64,000 nucleotides of DNA, taken from assembly GCA_035582835.1 (NCBI GenBank), contig JAYKAV010000955.1, forward strand, positions 1,239,311-1,303,310. The letters are read 5' to 3'. The notes below the pieces were generated by a model. It was not told the origin of the DNA and made no database searches. It saw only the letters and a list, made by a program, of their open reading frames with translations. Below, in pieces: positions 53,601 through 58,384 of the stretch. The stretch is from Phoebastria nigripes (lineage: Eukaryota > Chordata > Aves > Procellariiformes > Diomedeidae). The translations under genes and the position numbers were made by a program. How positions within the stretch are numbered: the first letter of the stretch is position 1; each line of letters begins with the position of its first letter.

Positions 53601-56600
53601 TCCATTTTAATCTTTTCTCTGTCTTAAACTGTTGTCCTGGTTTCGGCTGGGATAGAGTTAATGTTCTTCCTAGTAGTTGGTATAGTGCTGTGTTTTGGAT
53701 TTAGCATGAGAATAATGTGATAACACACTGATGTTTTAGTTGTTTCAAAGCAATGTTTGTACTAAGTCAAGGACTTTTCAGCTTCCCATACTCTGCCAGC
53801 AAGGAGGTGCACAAGAAGCTGGGAGGGAGTATAGCCAGGACAGCTGACCCAAACTGGCCAAAGGGATATTCCATACCATATGACGTCATGCTCAGTATAT
53901 AAGCAGGGGGGAGTTGGCTGGGGGGCAGTGATCGCTGCTCGAGGACGGGCTGGGCATTGGTAGGCAGGTGGTGAGACGTTGCATCGCTTGTTTTTCCTGG
54001 GTTTTATCTCCTTCTCTTTTTGTTATTTTCCTTTTCATAACTATTATTATTATTATATTTTATAATTTATTTATGGATCGATGGGCTGAGGCCAACTGCA
54101 TGAGATTCAACAAGGCCAAGTGCCGGGTCCTGCACTTCGGCCACAACAACCCCATGCAACGCTACAGGCTGGGGGAAGAGTGGCTGGAAAGCTGCCTGGT
54201 GGAAAAGGACCTGGGGGTGCTGGTTGACAGCCGGCTGAATATGAGCCGGCAGTGTGCCCAGGTGGCCAAGAAGGCCAATGGCATCCTGGCCTGTATCAGA
54301 AATAGTGTGGCCAGCAGGAGTAGGGAAGTGATTGTCCCCCTCTACTCGGCACTGGTGAGGCCGCACCTCGAATACTGTGTTCGGTTTTGGGCCCCTCACT
54401 ACAAGAAGGACATTGAGGTGCTGGAGCGTGTCCAGAGGAGGGCAACGAAGCTGGTGAAGGGTCTGGAGAGCAAGTCTTATGAGGAGCGGCTGAGGGAACT
54501 GGGACTGTTTAGTCTGGAGAAGAGGAGGCTGAGGGGAGACCTTATCGCGCTCTACAATTACCTGAAAGGAGGTTGCAGCGAGGTGGGTGTTGGTCTCTTC
54601 TGCCAAGCAACTAGCGATAGGACGAGAGGAAATGGCCTCAAGTTGCGCCAGGGGAGGTTTAGATTGGACATTAGGAANAATTTCTTTACNGAAAGANTGG
54701 TTAAGCATTGGAACAGGCTGCCCAGGGAAGTGGTGGAGTCACCATCCCTGGAAGTATTTAAAAGANGTGTAGATGAGGCNCTTAGGGACATGGTTTAGTG
54801 GGCATGGTGGTCTTGGGTTGATGGTTGGACTTGATGATCTTAGAGGTCTTTTCCAACCTTAATGATTCTATGATTCTATGATTCTATGATTTTATTTCAA
54901 TTATTAAACTATCCTTATCTCAACCCGCAAGTGTTCTGACTTTCACTCTTCCAATTCTCTCCCCCGTCCCACTGCAGGGGGGAGTAAGTGAGCAGCCGTG
55001 TGGTGCTTAGTTGCCAGCTGGGGTTAAACCATGACAACTATGCGTTGTCCTGAGGTTGCGACAGTGCTACTCCAAGGTGATTTCTGCAAAGAGATGGCTC
55101 AAGAGATGTTTTCTTTGTTCTCAGCACACTCCACTAGGGACTGAAGGAACAACAGTGCTGCAATGATGGGTTTGATGTTTGCAGGGTCCCCAACCCACTC
55201 CTGAATGAGTCAGGATGGGGAGTCTCTCTTGTCACAGTGCACAAATGCAAAAGACATCCCTCCTCAGTATCTCCAAGGCTAACAGATACTCAATCTGCCC
55301 TTTTGCTGCTACCCCACACCTGACACTGTCTACATGCAGGCTGACTGAACACACCACCATTCACTTTCTGTGGCCCGGTTTTTAGGCTCTTTGCACAGTC
55401 ATCAGCAAATGGATAACGTGCACGACAGAGCAGCATTCACTTCATTTTTACCATGCCTGGAAGAGGATGAATTCAGCCCCATCTCTCCAATCCCAAAATA
55501 TTCTTACTCACAGAAGCAAGCCCAGCTGTACTGCTTATGGGTAAGTCCTACACAAGAAGGTACAGGATACTTTTCTGCCATTATATACGTCACCTTTCAG
55601 GTGTTCATAACAACCTTGTAACAATTCAGCCCCTGCTGAAGCAGGAAAAGAGCACCTGAGCCTGGATACCCTTAGTGCTCCTTGTTTAGTTTAGTACAAT
55701 CTCAGCAGTGTGTGCTTTCAAAGTTTATGAAATTATTACAAAGCTAAAATAAGGCTCAGAGCATTTTATATCTGTAGAACTCAAACCCAATTCTTAATAT
55801 TGCAGTGCTTAGAAAACACACCAATTTGCATGAATTGCTTTTGGTATTTACAATTATTTTTTAAAAAGTCATACTTTCTCAAGGTTAAAAAACCACAACC
55901 CATAAGGGCAGCTTTCAGAATGATTTTTTCAGTGCCGTGTGGCTAATACACACCATGCTGAATTTTAAGGTAATGTATTTATTTGGAAGTGTAATTATGC
56001 AAATGCTATTTTCATCACTGTAAATATATTCTGGGACCAGGACTAAAACTCCTGGTACAAAGCTCCCCTTAAGGAGCTGCAGAACTATCTCTATAGTCAC
56101 TCTTTATATATTCACAAATACACAGCTTTATGCATGTCTGTGTAGCTGAGTGAACAGATGAGATGCCCAGAGGGGAGAGAGAAAGTCACACAGACTGGAA
56201 AGTTGTTGGTGTCCTCCCTTATTTTCAACCCCCTAACATGAACCTTGTGAAGTTTTTGATCTGAAAGCTATCTCTTGGATTAGAATTGGCAAATATAGTT
56301 CAAATTATTTCCTAGTTATAATAATGGAAGATTGAAATGGAATTTCAGGTACCTGCATCTTTTTCTTGGAAATAAATAGATATAAATCAGGTTTCACTGA
56401 CCCTAGATTGTAATATGCCCTAACTCATACCCTTGTGTCAATGTAACTACCAAGCTATAAGCCTGTAATTTTTGTGGATGGCTGATTTTCTTCCATCCTC
56501 CATTTTCTCCCCACCAATGGACCTCACAACACATTCTTTTTTCTGGCCAAGCGTGGTCAGAGGTGACTAATTGTTGAGCAAGTTGCTCAGGTGGAAGGGA

Positions 56601-58384
56601 AGTTCGGGGGCTATACGAAGCTCCATATCTCCCCAGTGGTTAAGGCAGTCAGCAGTTACCTTTAGCCTCTGTGAGCTCAGCATTTTCCAGCTATTCATCT
56701 TCACTTCCCTAAAGAGCTCTATAAAAGTTAACAGCACAAACAATATGCTAGAGATTAGCGCAACTCATACAAATACACAGCAACCGACTGGCAGTGTAAC
56801 GATTTTTCTCTCCTAGGGCAGGGTCTATGGCAGGAGAAGCAGACCTTTGCGTAAATCTGGTCCTTAAAAAGACAGGCGAGATCATTGTCATCATTGTCAG
56901 CGCACAAAAGTTAACAACAGTCAGGTCACCAACTATTTGTGATGCTGGAAAAATCATTGGGAACAGCATTCGCGTTTCAATTTCTTCCCTGGGACAGACT
57001 TGCTCTTCTCAGCAGTTTCCCATCGAGGAACATTATTATAAACAACTGTCCTATTTTTATGCAAATTCATGTTTTACAGGAGATAAGACAGTAATGATAA
57101 ATTCTTCCCATTTCCTAACACTAGATGAGAAAAACTCCACTCCATAAAGAGCCAAATTGTAATACCAGAGTGTCATTCTTAACGGGGGTGAAATATATTC
57201 CCTTATTAGCAGGAACAGAACATCATTTGTTCTTGTAACATGATCTGCTTGTCTGGAAAGAAAAATCCTAGTTAATCATTTTATTTTATTATATTTTTTC
57301 CAATGACTGAAATTTACACAAATGAAAATAACTAGGGATTCATCATGGGTTGACAATACTTTCAGATTAATAACAGGTGGTGTCACATCTCCTCTAAATT
57401 ACTAACTACCTTGACAGACGGCTAATAAACACTGCAGCCCAGTGCAGCAGCCTCCTACACATTACATTGTTCCCTGGGTGTTAAATGACACAAGATGTGC
57501 AGATTAGGAATGTTTCTCATTTGCATAAATTAAGCCCCGGCCCTGCCTTACCTTGTCTCCTTGTCCTTGGGCATTGNAGGTGACCCATAGCCAAAAGCCT
57601 GCTTGTCAACTGGAGAGGGCACCACCTCAGCCATGCCCGGGAGGCCAAGGGCGCTCCGTGCTTTTGCGTCCACAAACACAGGTGGTCCTGGCTCCTTTTT
57701 GAAGGACTGGCGGCTGGGGGAAGATCTGTCAGGCTGGATGGTGTGTGGGGGAATGTGAGCGCTATGGTGAGGATGAATATCAATCATTCTCATGTCAGCC
57801 ACCCTGTGCGGTGAGGCAGGAGGCGTTTTAGAGCCGAGAGTGGGCAAGTGGCTCTCCGGGTACTTTCGTGACTTTTGTCTGTACAAGGACTGCTCCAGCA
57901 TTTCAGGCTGCATAGAGGGGTTGCAGTAAGTGCTTGATGACCTCATGGCACTGCGATGGTAGGCTACAATGTGATCGGGGACATCGAGGGGGTGTCCGGA
58001 GTGGGGTGCAGCCACACTCATCCTCCCCTCGTGAAACAAGTAGGGGTCACCGTACAGACCTTCATTTCGGATCAGGGCAAGGTTTTTGTTACTCATGTCC
58101 TCATCTGGTTTCACATCCCGTCTCTCCAAAATGGCGCTTGGGCTGGGCGATATCGAGCGTGAGGCTGGCACGCTGGAAAGCCGGTCCCTGGGGATGGTGG
58201 CATTGCCTGGCACACCCATGGGCCGACCCCCACNGTAGGGAATCCTGGATGGAGAGGGAGGCATGGAGTGGGGCACCGGGGTGGAGGGTGGAGAGCTGGG
58301 CATCGCGTGCGGAGGGTGCGTGGCAGATCCGGGGCGGGAAGCACTTGGGCCATCTCGGCCCGTATAAGCAATTTCCCTCTGCAT
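5200..58384 (-). CDS. KIAA1217: KIAA1217 (sickle tail protein), 3' part: 15 coding exons, N-terminus outside window
   Basis: Minus-strand gene. Spliced coding exons, in transcript order: 58384-57552, 48022-47918, 47486-47434, 39948-39788, 33231-33056, 26225-26095, 25849-25702, 24094-23593, 22878-22698, 17003-16849, 16227-16081, 12238-12119, 8691-7006, 6550-6428, 5694-5200. Every junction is AG/GT and every phase matches, giving 1671 codons and a TAA stop. The exon order and conserved blocks match vertebrate KIAA1217 as I remember it, for example [55 protein letters not shown] and [13 protein letters not shown]. The human protein is about 1.9 kb of codons, so a few hundred N-terminal residues lie to the right of the window. 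Known role: a cytoplasmic coiled-coil protein and SRCIN1/p140Cap paralogue, needed in mouse for normal notochord-derived disc development. Chemistry and partners cannot be read from the sequence. Confidence 0.96.
5695..6427 (-). other. KIAA1217: KIAA1217 intron between exons 14 and 15
   Basis: 733 bp. Contains an A/C low-complexity tract at about 6160-6225 (A runs separated by CC and C). Otherwise nothing recognised. Confidence 0.85.
6428..6550 (-). CDS. KIAA1217: KIAA1217 window exon 14
   Basis: 123 bp, phase 0 to phase 0; acceptor GTTTCCACAG, donor CAG|GTAGTT. It encodes [30 protein letters not shown], then [11 protein letters not shown] (residues 1467-1507), the conserved basic, Ser-rich segment preceding the C-terminal tail. 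It has no long open frame of its own beyond the exon and is recognised by homology and splice sites. Confidence 0.95.
6551..7005 (-). other. KIAA1217: KIAA1217 intron between exons 13 and 14
   Basis: 455 bp with a short A run near 6843. Nothing else recognised. Confidence 0.9.
7006..8691 (-). CDS. KIAA1217: KIAA1217 window exon 13 (562-codon large exon)
   Basis: 1686 bp, phase 0 to phase 0; acceptor CCCTTAG|GTGTATGG, donor CGTAAG|GTACCT. Residues 905-1466. The first 160 codons are diverged. Conserved blocks follow: NQVVLRPK (about 1066), [20 protein letters not shown] (about 1101), [16 protein letters not shown] (1160-1175) with [20 protein letters not shown], and an acidic Glu run (about 1203-1211). 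Then come [20 protein letters not shown] (1301-1320), [20 protein letters not shown], and a helical [16 protein letters not shown] (about 1397). It is rich in Ser/Glu and mostly disordered apart from these blocks. The valine GTG at the exon start is not an initiation codon. Confidence 0.97.
8692..12118 (-). other. KIAA1217: KIAA1217 intron between exons 12 and 13
   Basis: 3.4 kb. Holds an antisense MIR/L2-like fragment at about 11105-11200 and an N at 9657. I looked for the extra coding exon that the human gene has at this point (encoding a segment like NLEFFHEDVRK) and did not find it. Confidence 0.85.
11105..11200 (-). repeat. Ancient MIR/L2-like fragment (antisense)
   Basis: Plus-strand text resembles the reverse complement of the MIR/L2 core: a GGCAAAGTAA word, then CTCTCTCCCTGCCTCAGTTT and a degraded TGTTAAATGAAG. 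Heavily diverged; family assignment tentative. Confidence 0.45.
12119..12238 (-). CDS. KIAA1217: KIAA1217 window exon 12
   Basis: 120 bp, phase 0 to phase 0; acceptor ATTTCCTAG, donor AAG|GTAACA. It reads [32 protein letters not shown], then HHKEKK (residues 865-904), nearly matching the mammalian segment. The ATG within it is internal. Because both ends are phase 0, this exon could be skipped without a frameshift. Confidence 0.95.
12495..12610 (+). repeat. Ancient MIR/L2-like fragment
   Basis: Starts TTTTTACAGATGGGGAGACG then AAGGCACACAGAGGTGCTGC, the recognisable core of MIR/L2-type repeats (dGGGGAAACTGAGGCACAGAG-like), followed by a degraded tail. Old and diverged. Confidence 0.5.
13835..14910 (-). 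repeat. Ancient CR1/L3-like LINE copy, antisense
   Basis: The plus strand follows, in order, phrases typical of the reverse complement of L3/CR1 elements: GATGAAGAATCCACTATTTC and GGTAATTTGTT; CTTAACAGCCTTTTCAAATA; a TGTGGGACCTGAC-type phrase; TTTATGAGAATGTTGTATGA with a TTTGATCAAATGACTTAC follow-on; and GAGCCTGTAGTTCCTGG before a terminal CCCTTTCTAAAA. No open frame survives. Boundaries approximate. Confidence 0.55.
16081..16227 (-). CDS. KIAA1217: KIAA1217 window exon 11 (acidic linker)
   Basis: 147 bp, phase 0 at both ends; acceptor CCTTGTAG, donor CAG|GTATGC. It encodes [30 protein letters not shown], then [16 protein letters not shown] (residues 816-864). The SEDAG start and [16 protein letters not shown] end are conserved; the middle is poorly conserved and shorter than in human as I recall it. 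An N at 16138 falls in the third position of a GCN codon, so Ala is certain. Confidence 0.94.
16228..16848 (-). other. KIAA1217: KIAA1217 intron between exons 10 and 11
   Basis: 621 bp, nothing recognised beyond the splice signals. Confidence 0.9.
16849..17003 (-). CDS. KIAA1217: KIAA1217 window exon 10 (poly-proline motif)
   Basis: 155 bp; acceptor TTACTTGCAG, donor AAG|GTTTGA. Residues 764-815: [15 protein letters not shown], then [16 protein letters not shown], then [16 protein letters not shown]. The poly-proline followed by RRSYLPGSG is a family hallmark and a plausible SH3/EVH1/WW ligand (inference). The donor GTTTGA is weak, but the downstream junction to exon 11 (SEDAG) matches the known protein order. 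Confidence 0.93.
20440..21010 (+). repeat. Ancient CR1/L3-like LINE 3' end
   Basis: Contains the characteristic 3' region: GAAAGCTCCTTCACAGGATG, GGAGCTTGCTGCCACAGCAG, GAGGCAAATGGTATAAGGAG, GGATAAAAGGTCCATAATGA, and a terminal CTGAGCTGGATGGACT phrase. No coding capacity left. The 5' limit is unclear. Confidence 0.6.
21105..22440 (-). repeat. Ancient CR1/L3-like LINE copy, antisense
   Basis: The plus strand shows antisense L3/CR1 phrases: GAGGTTTTTCCCTAATACCT then AACCTGGATCTTCC; CTTCGCTTCCTCATGCTAAA then CAAAACCAATTCTTTC; TTTTTTAGAGCTCTGGTCAT; GCTGTCCTCTTGACTCCATC. A second block at 21880-22430 has the GATCATTAAGATCAAATAG-type phrase. Possibly two adjacent fragments. Its 3' end faces that of the 20440-21010 copy. 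Confidence 0.5.
22698..22878 (-). CDS. KIAA1217: KIAA1217 window exon 9 (second helix)
   Basis: 181 bp; acceptor TTGTCTAG, donor TCAG|GTAAGG. Residues 704-763 begin [20 protein letters not shown], then [20 protein letters not shown], then a Pro/Ala segment and VEKLEVS. The first 40 residues are an amphipathic, highly conserved helix. It ends in phase 1, joined by AA of exon 10. Confidence 0.95.
22879..23592 (-). other. KIAA1217: KIAA1217 intron between exons 8 and 9
   Basis: 714 bp, AT-rich, nothing recognised. Confidence 0.9.
23593..24094 (-). CDS. KIAA1217: KIAA1217 window exon 8 (linker, Ser/Gln/His-rich)
   Basis: 502 bp; acceptor CTGGGCAG, donor GAG|GTACGG. It starts by completing Arg536, then HVTEGLLRG and [16 protein letters not shown] low-complexity stretch follows ([36 protein letters not shown]). 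It ends with the conserved [20 protein letters not shown] then IE. The middle is diverged and disordered in appearance; the two ends are well conserved. Confidence 0.95.
24095..25701 (-). other. KIAA1217: KIAA1217 intron between exons 7 and 8
   Basis: 1.6 kb, no exon or repeat recognised. Confidence 0.9.
25702..25849 (-). CDS. KIAA1217: KIAA1217 window exon 7
   Basis: 148 bp; acceptor TTTGCAG|GAGAG, donor AGGAG|GTGATT. Residues 487-536: [47 protein letters not shown]. This is the most conserved part of the coiled-coil block. The donor hexamer GTGATT is a weak match to consensus, but the frame and the Arg codon completed in exon 8 confirm it. Confidence 0.96.
25850..26094 (-). other. KIAA1217: KIAA1217 intron between exons 6 and 7
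   Basis: 245 bp, the shortest intron seen here. Nothing else recognised. Confidence 0.92.
26095..26225 (-). CDS. KIAA1217: KIAA1217 window exon 6
   Basis: 131 bp; acceptor TTTTGCCAG, donor AAAG|GTACGT. It completes Cys443 and reads [13 protein letters not shown] then [20 protein letters not shown], ending LK plus one base of Gly. It is a highly conserved helical segment of the coiled-coil block. The next exon is only 245 bp away. Confidence 0.96.
26226..33055 (-). other. KIAA1217: KIAA1217 intron between exons 5 and 6
   Basis: 6.8 kb. An old sense-strand LINE occupies about 28840-30215. Ns at 30727 and 31859. Nothing recognised in 26300-28800 or 30250-33050. Confidence 0.85.
28840..30215 (+). 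repeat. Ancient CR1/L3-like LINE with reverse-transcriptase remnant
   Basis: At about 29430 the plus strand translates to a [12 protein letters not shown] reverse-transcriptase motif (GGTTCCACAGGGATCGGTGC), the RT region with the family's usual spacing to a degraded LVLFNI. Upstream, CCAGGGAACTGTACTCTGGT and GAGACTGACACCCAG match the usual LINE phrase before it. Downstream to about 30200 is a degraded 3' part (GACTTTTCAGGCTGGAAAAG, GGAGAGGGTAAAT). Many stops and frameshifts; inactive. Confidence 0.6.
33056..33231 (-). CDS. KIAA1217: KIAA1217 window exon 5 (coiled-coil core)
   Basis: 176 bp; acceptor TGTGCAACAG before [18 protein letters not shown], donor TTATG|GTGGGT. Residues 385-442 plus two bases of a Cys codon. 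It contains [20 protein letters not shown] and [10 protein letters not shown], nearly identical to the mammalian protein as I recall it. It is charged and helical throughout and belongs to the AIP3/Bud6-like region shared with SRCIN1 (family knowledge). Confidence 0.96.
33232..39787 (-). other. KIAA1217: KIAA1217 intron between exons 4 and 5
   Basis: 6.6 kb. Holds a MIR/L2-like fragment at about 34905-35045 and a purine-rich stretch at 35475-35655; N at 37115. No other exon or element recognised. Confidence 0.85.
34905..35045 (+). repeat. Ancient MIR/L2-like fragment
   Basis: Shows degraded core order: AAAGTGGGGAAATTTGACAC, GGGAAGTGACTTGGGAAATG, then GAGGTCAGTGAGAAGG, AATCAGACTTAAGTCTCAGG and TGTCCAGAATTTAAGTCCTC. 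This parallels the MIR/L2 succession (gggaaactgaggca, gtgacttgcccaagg, agtcagtggcag, gaacccaggtctcc, agtcc). Strongly diverged. Confidence 0.5.
39788..39948 (-). CDS. KIAA1217: KIAA1217 window exon 4
   Basis: 161 bp, acceptor TTATTGCAG, donor CTACAG|GTATGC. After the shared Gly codon it reads [16 protein letters not shown] and later [15 protein letters not shown], residues 331-384. This matches the family SGGKML...ELRLQLQQMRQLQ segment. The last 15-20 residues are strongly helical with Leu at a/d spacing and lead directly into exon 5, which continues the same coiled coil. Confidence 0.95.
41042..41544 (+). repeat. CR1 LINE, 5'-truncated 3' end
   Basis: Begins GCCCCTCAACTACAAGAAAG and encodes the C-terminal end of CR1 ORF2 ([40 protein letters not shown]). 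A stop interrupts it at the QH/NRLP position near 41361. The 3' UTR follows (GATCTTAAAGGTCTTTTCCA) and an ATTCTATG-type tail. It is the same family as the copy at 54073-54890 but more diverged. No convincing target duplication. Confidence 0.9.
43345..43440 (+). repeat. Possible MIR/L2-like fragment
   Basis: GAAAACTGACGTGCAGAAAG then GGGAAAGGTTTGCTATTTGC and CCAGGCTCAGGAAGG follow the order of the MIR/L2 core, but with many differences. Low certainty. Confidence 0.35.
45971..46075 (-). repeat. CR1 LINE 3' tail, antisense
   Basis: Plus strand reads GAATCACTGAATAATTTAGG, TTGAAAGGGACCTCTGGAGG, TCATCTGGTCCAAACTCCC, CTCAAAGCAGGGCCCACTTA: the reverse complement of the common avian CR1 3' UTR. Short, older copy. 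Confidence 0.85.
47434..47486 (-). CDS. KIAA1217: KIAA1217 window exon 3 (53-bp small exon)
   Basis: Acceptor ATTACTTAG, donor ACAG|GTAAGA. It completes a Ser codon and continues EKMM, the family signature at this junction, then [13 protein letters not shown], ending with one base of a Gly codon. Only the EKMM start is well conserved; the remainder differs from the human sequence I recall. The phases (2 in, 1 out) fit both neighbours exactly, which is the main support for the 53-bp call. Confidence 0.88.
47487..47917 (-). other. KIAA1217: KIAA1217 intron between exons 2 and 3
   Basis: 431 bp, AT-rich, nothing recognised. Confidence 0.9.
47918..48022 (-). CDS. KIAA1217: KIAA1217 window exon 2 (start of coiled-coil block)
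   Basis: 105 bp; acceptor TTACAG, donor CTAG|GTAAAA. It completes the Arg codon split from exon 1 and reads [18 protein letters not shown], then [16 protein letters not shown], residues 278-313. The heptad-like spacing of I/M/I/L suggests the first helix of the coiled-coil region. It is separated from exon 1 by a 9.5 kb intron that holds the LTR/CR1 insertion. Confidence 0.95.
50290..51420. other. GC-rich, CpG-containing intronic block
   Basis: This block stands out from AT-rich surroundings by G/C-rich text with repeated CCGG/GGCC-type words and overlapping long open frames on both strands (221 codons minus at 50281-50946; 164 codons plus at 50555-51049). No protein family is recognisable in either frame. 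It may be a CpG-island-like element or local GC-biased DNA. Confidence 0.5.
50724..50809. repeat. Minisatellite, 24-25 bp unit, about 3.5 copies
   Basis: Units at 50724-50747, 50748-50771 and 50772-50796, plus a partial at 50797-50809. The consensus starts GGGCAGGCCAGGGCCCCACG and ends GATA/GACA. Units 1 and 2 are 24 bp and unit 3 is 25 bp with one extra base in the C run. Confidence 0.9.
53881..53888. promoter_or_regulatory. Perfect CRE palindrome in LTR
   Basis: TGACGTCA, the consensus CREB/ATF site, seven bases before the TATA box of the LTR. Confidence 0.7.
53896..53903 (+). promoter_or_regulatory. LTR TATA box
   Basis: TATATAAG in the expected U3 position. Transcription would run rightward, antisense to KIAA1217, starting around 53925-53935. 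Confidence 0.6.
54073..54890 (+). mobile_element. Young CR1 LINE, 5'-truncated, nested in the LTR
   Basis: Begins ATGGATCGATGGGCTGAGGC and ends in three ATTCTATG-type tail units. The flanks TTTATTT at 54066-54072 and at 54891-54897 are a 7-bp target duplication of LTR sequence, so the CR1 inserted into the LTR. It encodes the ORF2 C-terminus without a break from 54073 to the stop at 54798: [40 protein letters not shown], then [19 protein letters not shown]. Five Ns lie at 54678-54780. It lacks the endonuclease and most of the RT, so it is dead. Confidence 0.92.
56120..56215 (+). repeat. Possible MIR/L2-like trace
   Basis: TGTAGCTGAGTGAACAGATG then AGATGCCCAGAGGGGAGAGA and AAGTCACACAGACTGG loosely recall the MIR/L2 core. 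Weak. Confidence 0.3.
57552..58384 (-). CDS. KIAA1217: KIAA1217 window exon 1 (Ser/Pro-rich segment)
   Basis: Acceptor TTTCTTTCCAG at 58385; donor AAG|GTAAGG after 57552. It encodes window residues 1-278, starting [11 protein letters not shown] in phase 0 and ending in phase 2 (last codon split). It carries the proline/serine motif [16 protein letters not shown] (residues 34-49), [18 protein letters not shown], a His-rich stretch ([11 protein letters not shown]) and [10 protein letters not shown], a likely proline-directed phosphorylation and SH3-type binding region (inference). Two single Ns, at 58234 and 57577, make residues 51 and 270 uncertain. The opening ATG is an internal Met, not the start codon: the acceptor sits directly before it and the family continues N-terminally. 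Confidence 0.95.

Larger units (their letters stand above)
53633..55036 (+). mobile_element. Solo LTR (avian ERVL type), interrupted by a CR1
   Basis: Starts TGTCCTGGTTTCGGCTGGGA and ends GGGTTAAACCATGACA, giving TG...CA termini. It is flanked by ACTGT on the left (53628-53632) and ACTAT on the right (55037-55041), a 5-bp target duplication with one difference. Subtracting the nested CR1 leaves about 580 bp, the usual size of this family as I know it. A TATA box lies at 53896-53903 and an ATTAAA at 54903-54908. No internal retroviral genes are present, so it is a solo LTR left by recombination. Confidence 0.88.
48023..57551 (-). other. KIAA1217: KIAA1217 intron between exons 1 and 2 of the window
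   Basis: 9.5 kb, the largest complete intron seen. Contains a GC-rich block with minisatellite (50290-51420), the solo LTR with nested CR1 (53633-55036) and a possible MIR/L2-like trace near 56120-56215. Ns at 52636 and 53206. The remainder is AT-rich with no recognised exon. Confidence 0.85.

Noticed and set aside
54067..54708. 213-codon minus-strand frame across the CR1
   Set aside because: Reverse-complement shadow of CR1 ORF2; other CR1 copies give similar shadows.
53633..55036. Full endogenous retrovirus
   Set aside because: Only one LTR and no gag/pol/env-like sequence between the two target-duplication copies; a solo LTR explains it.
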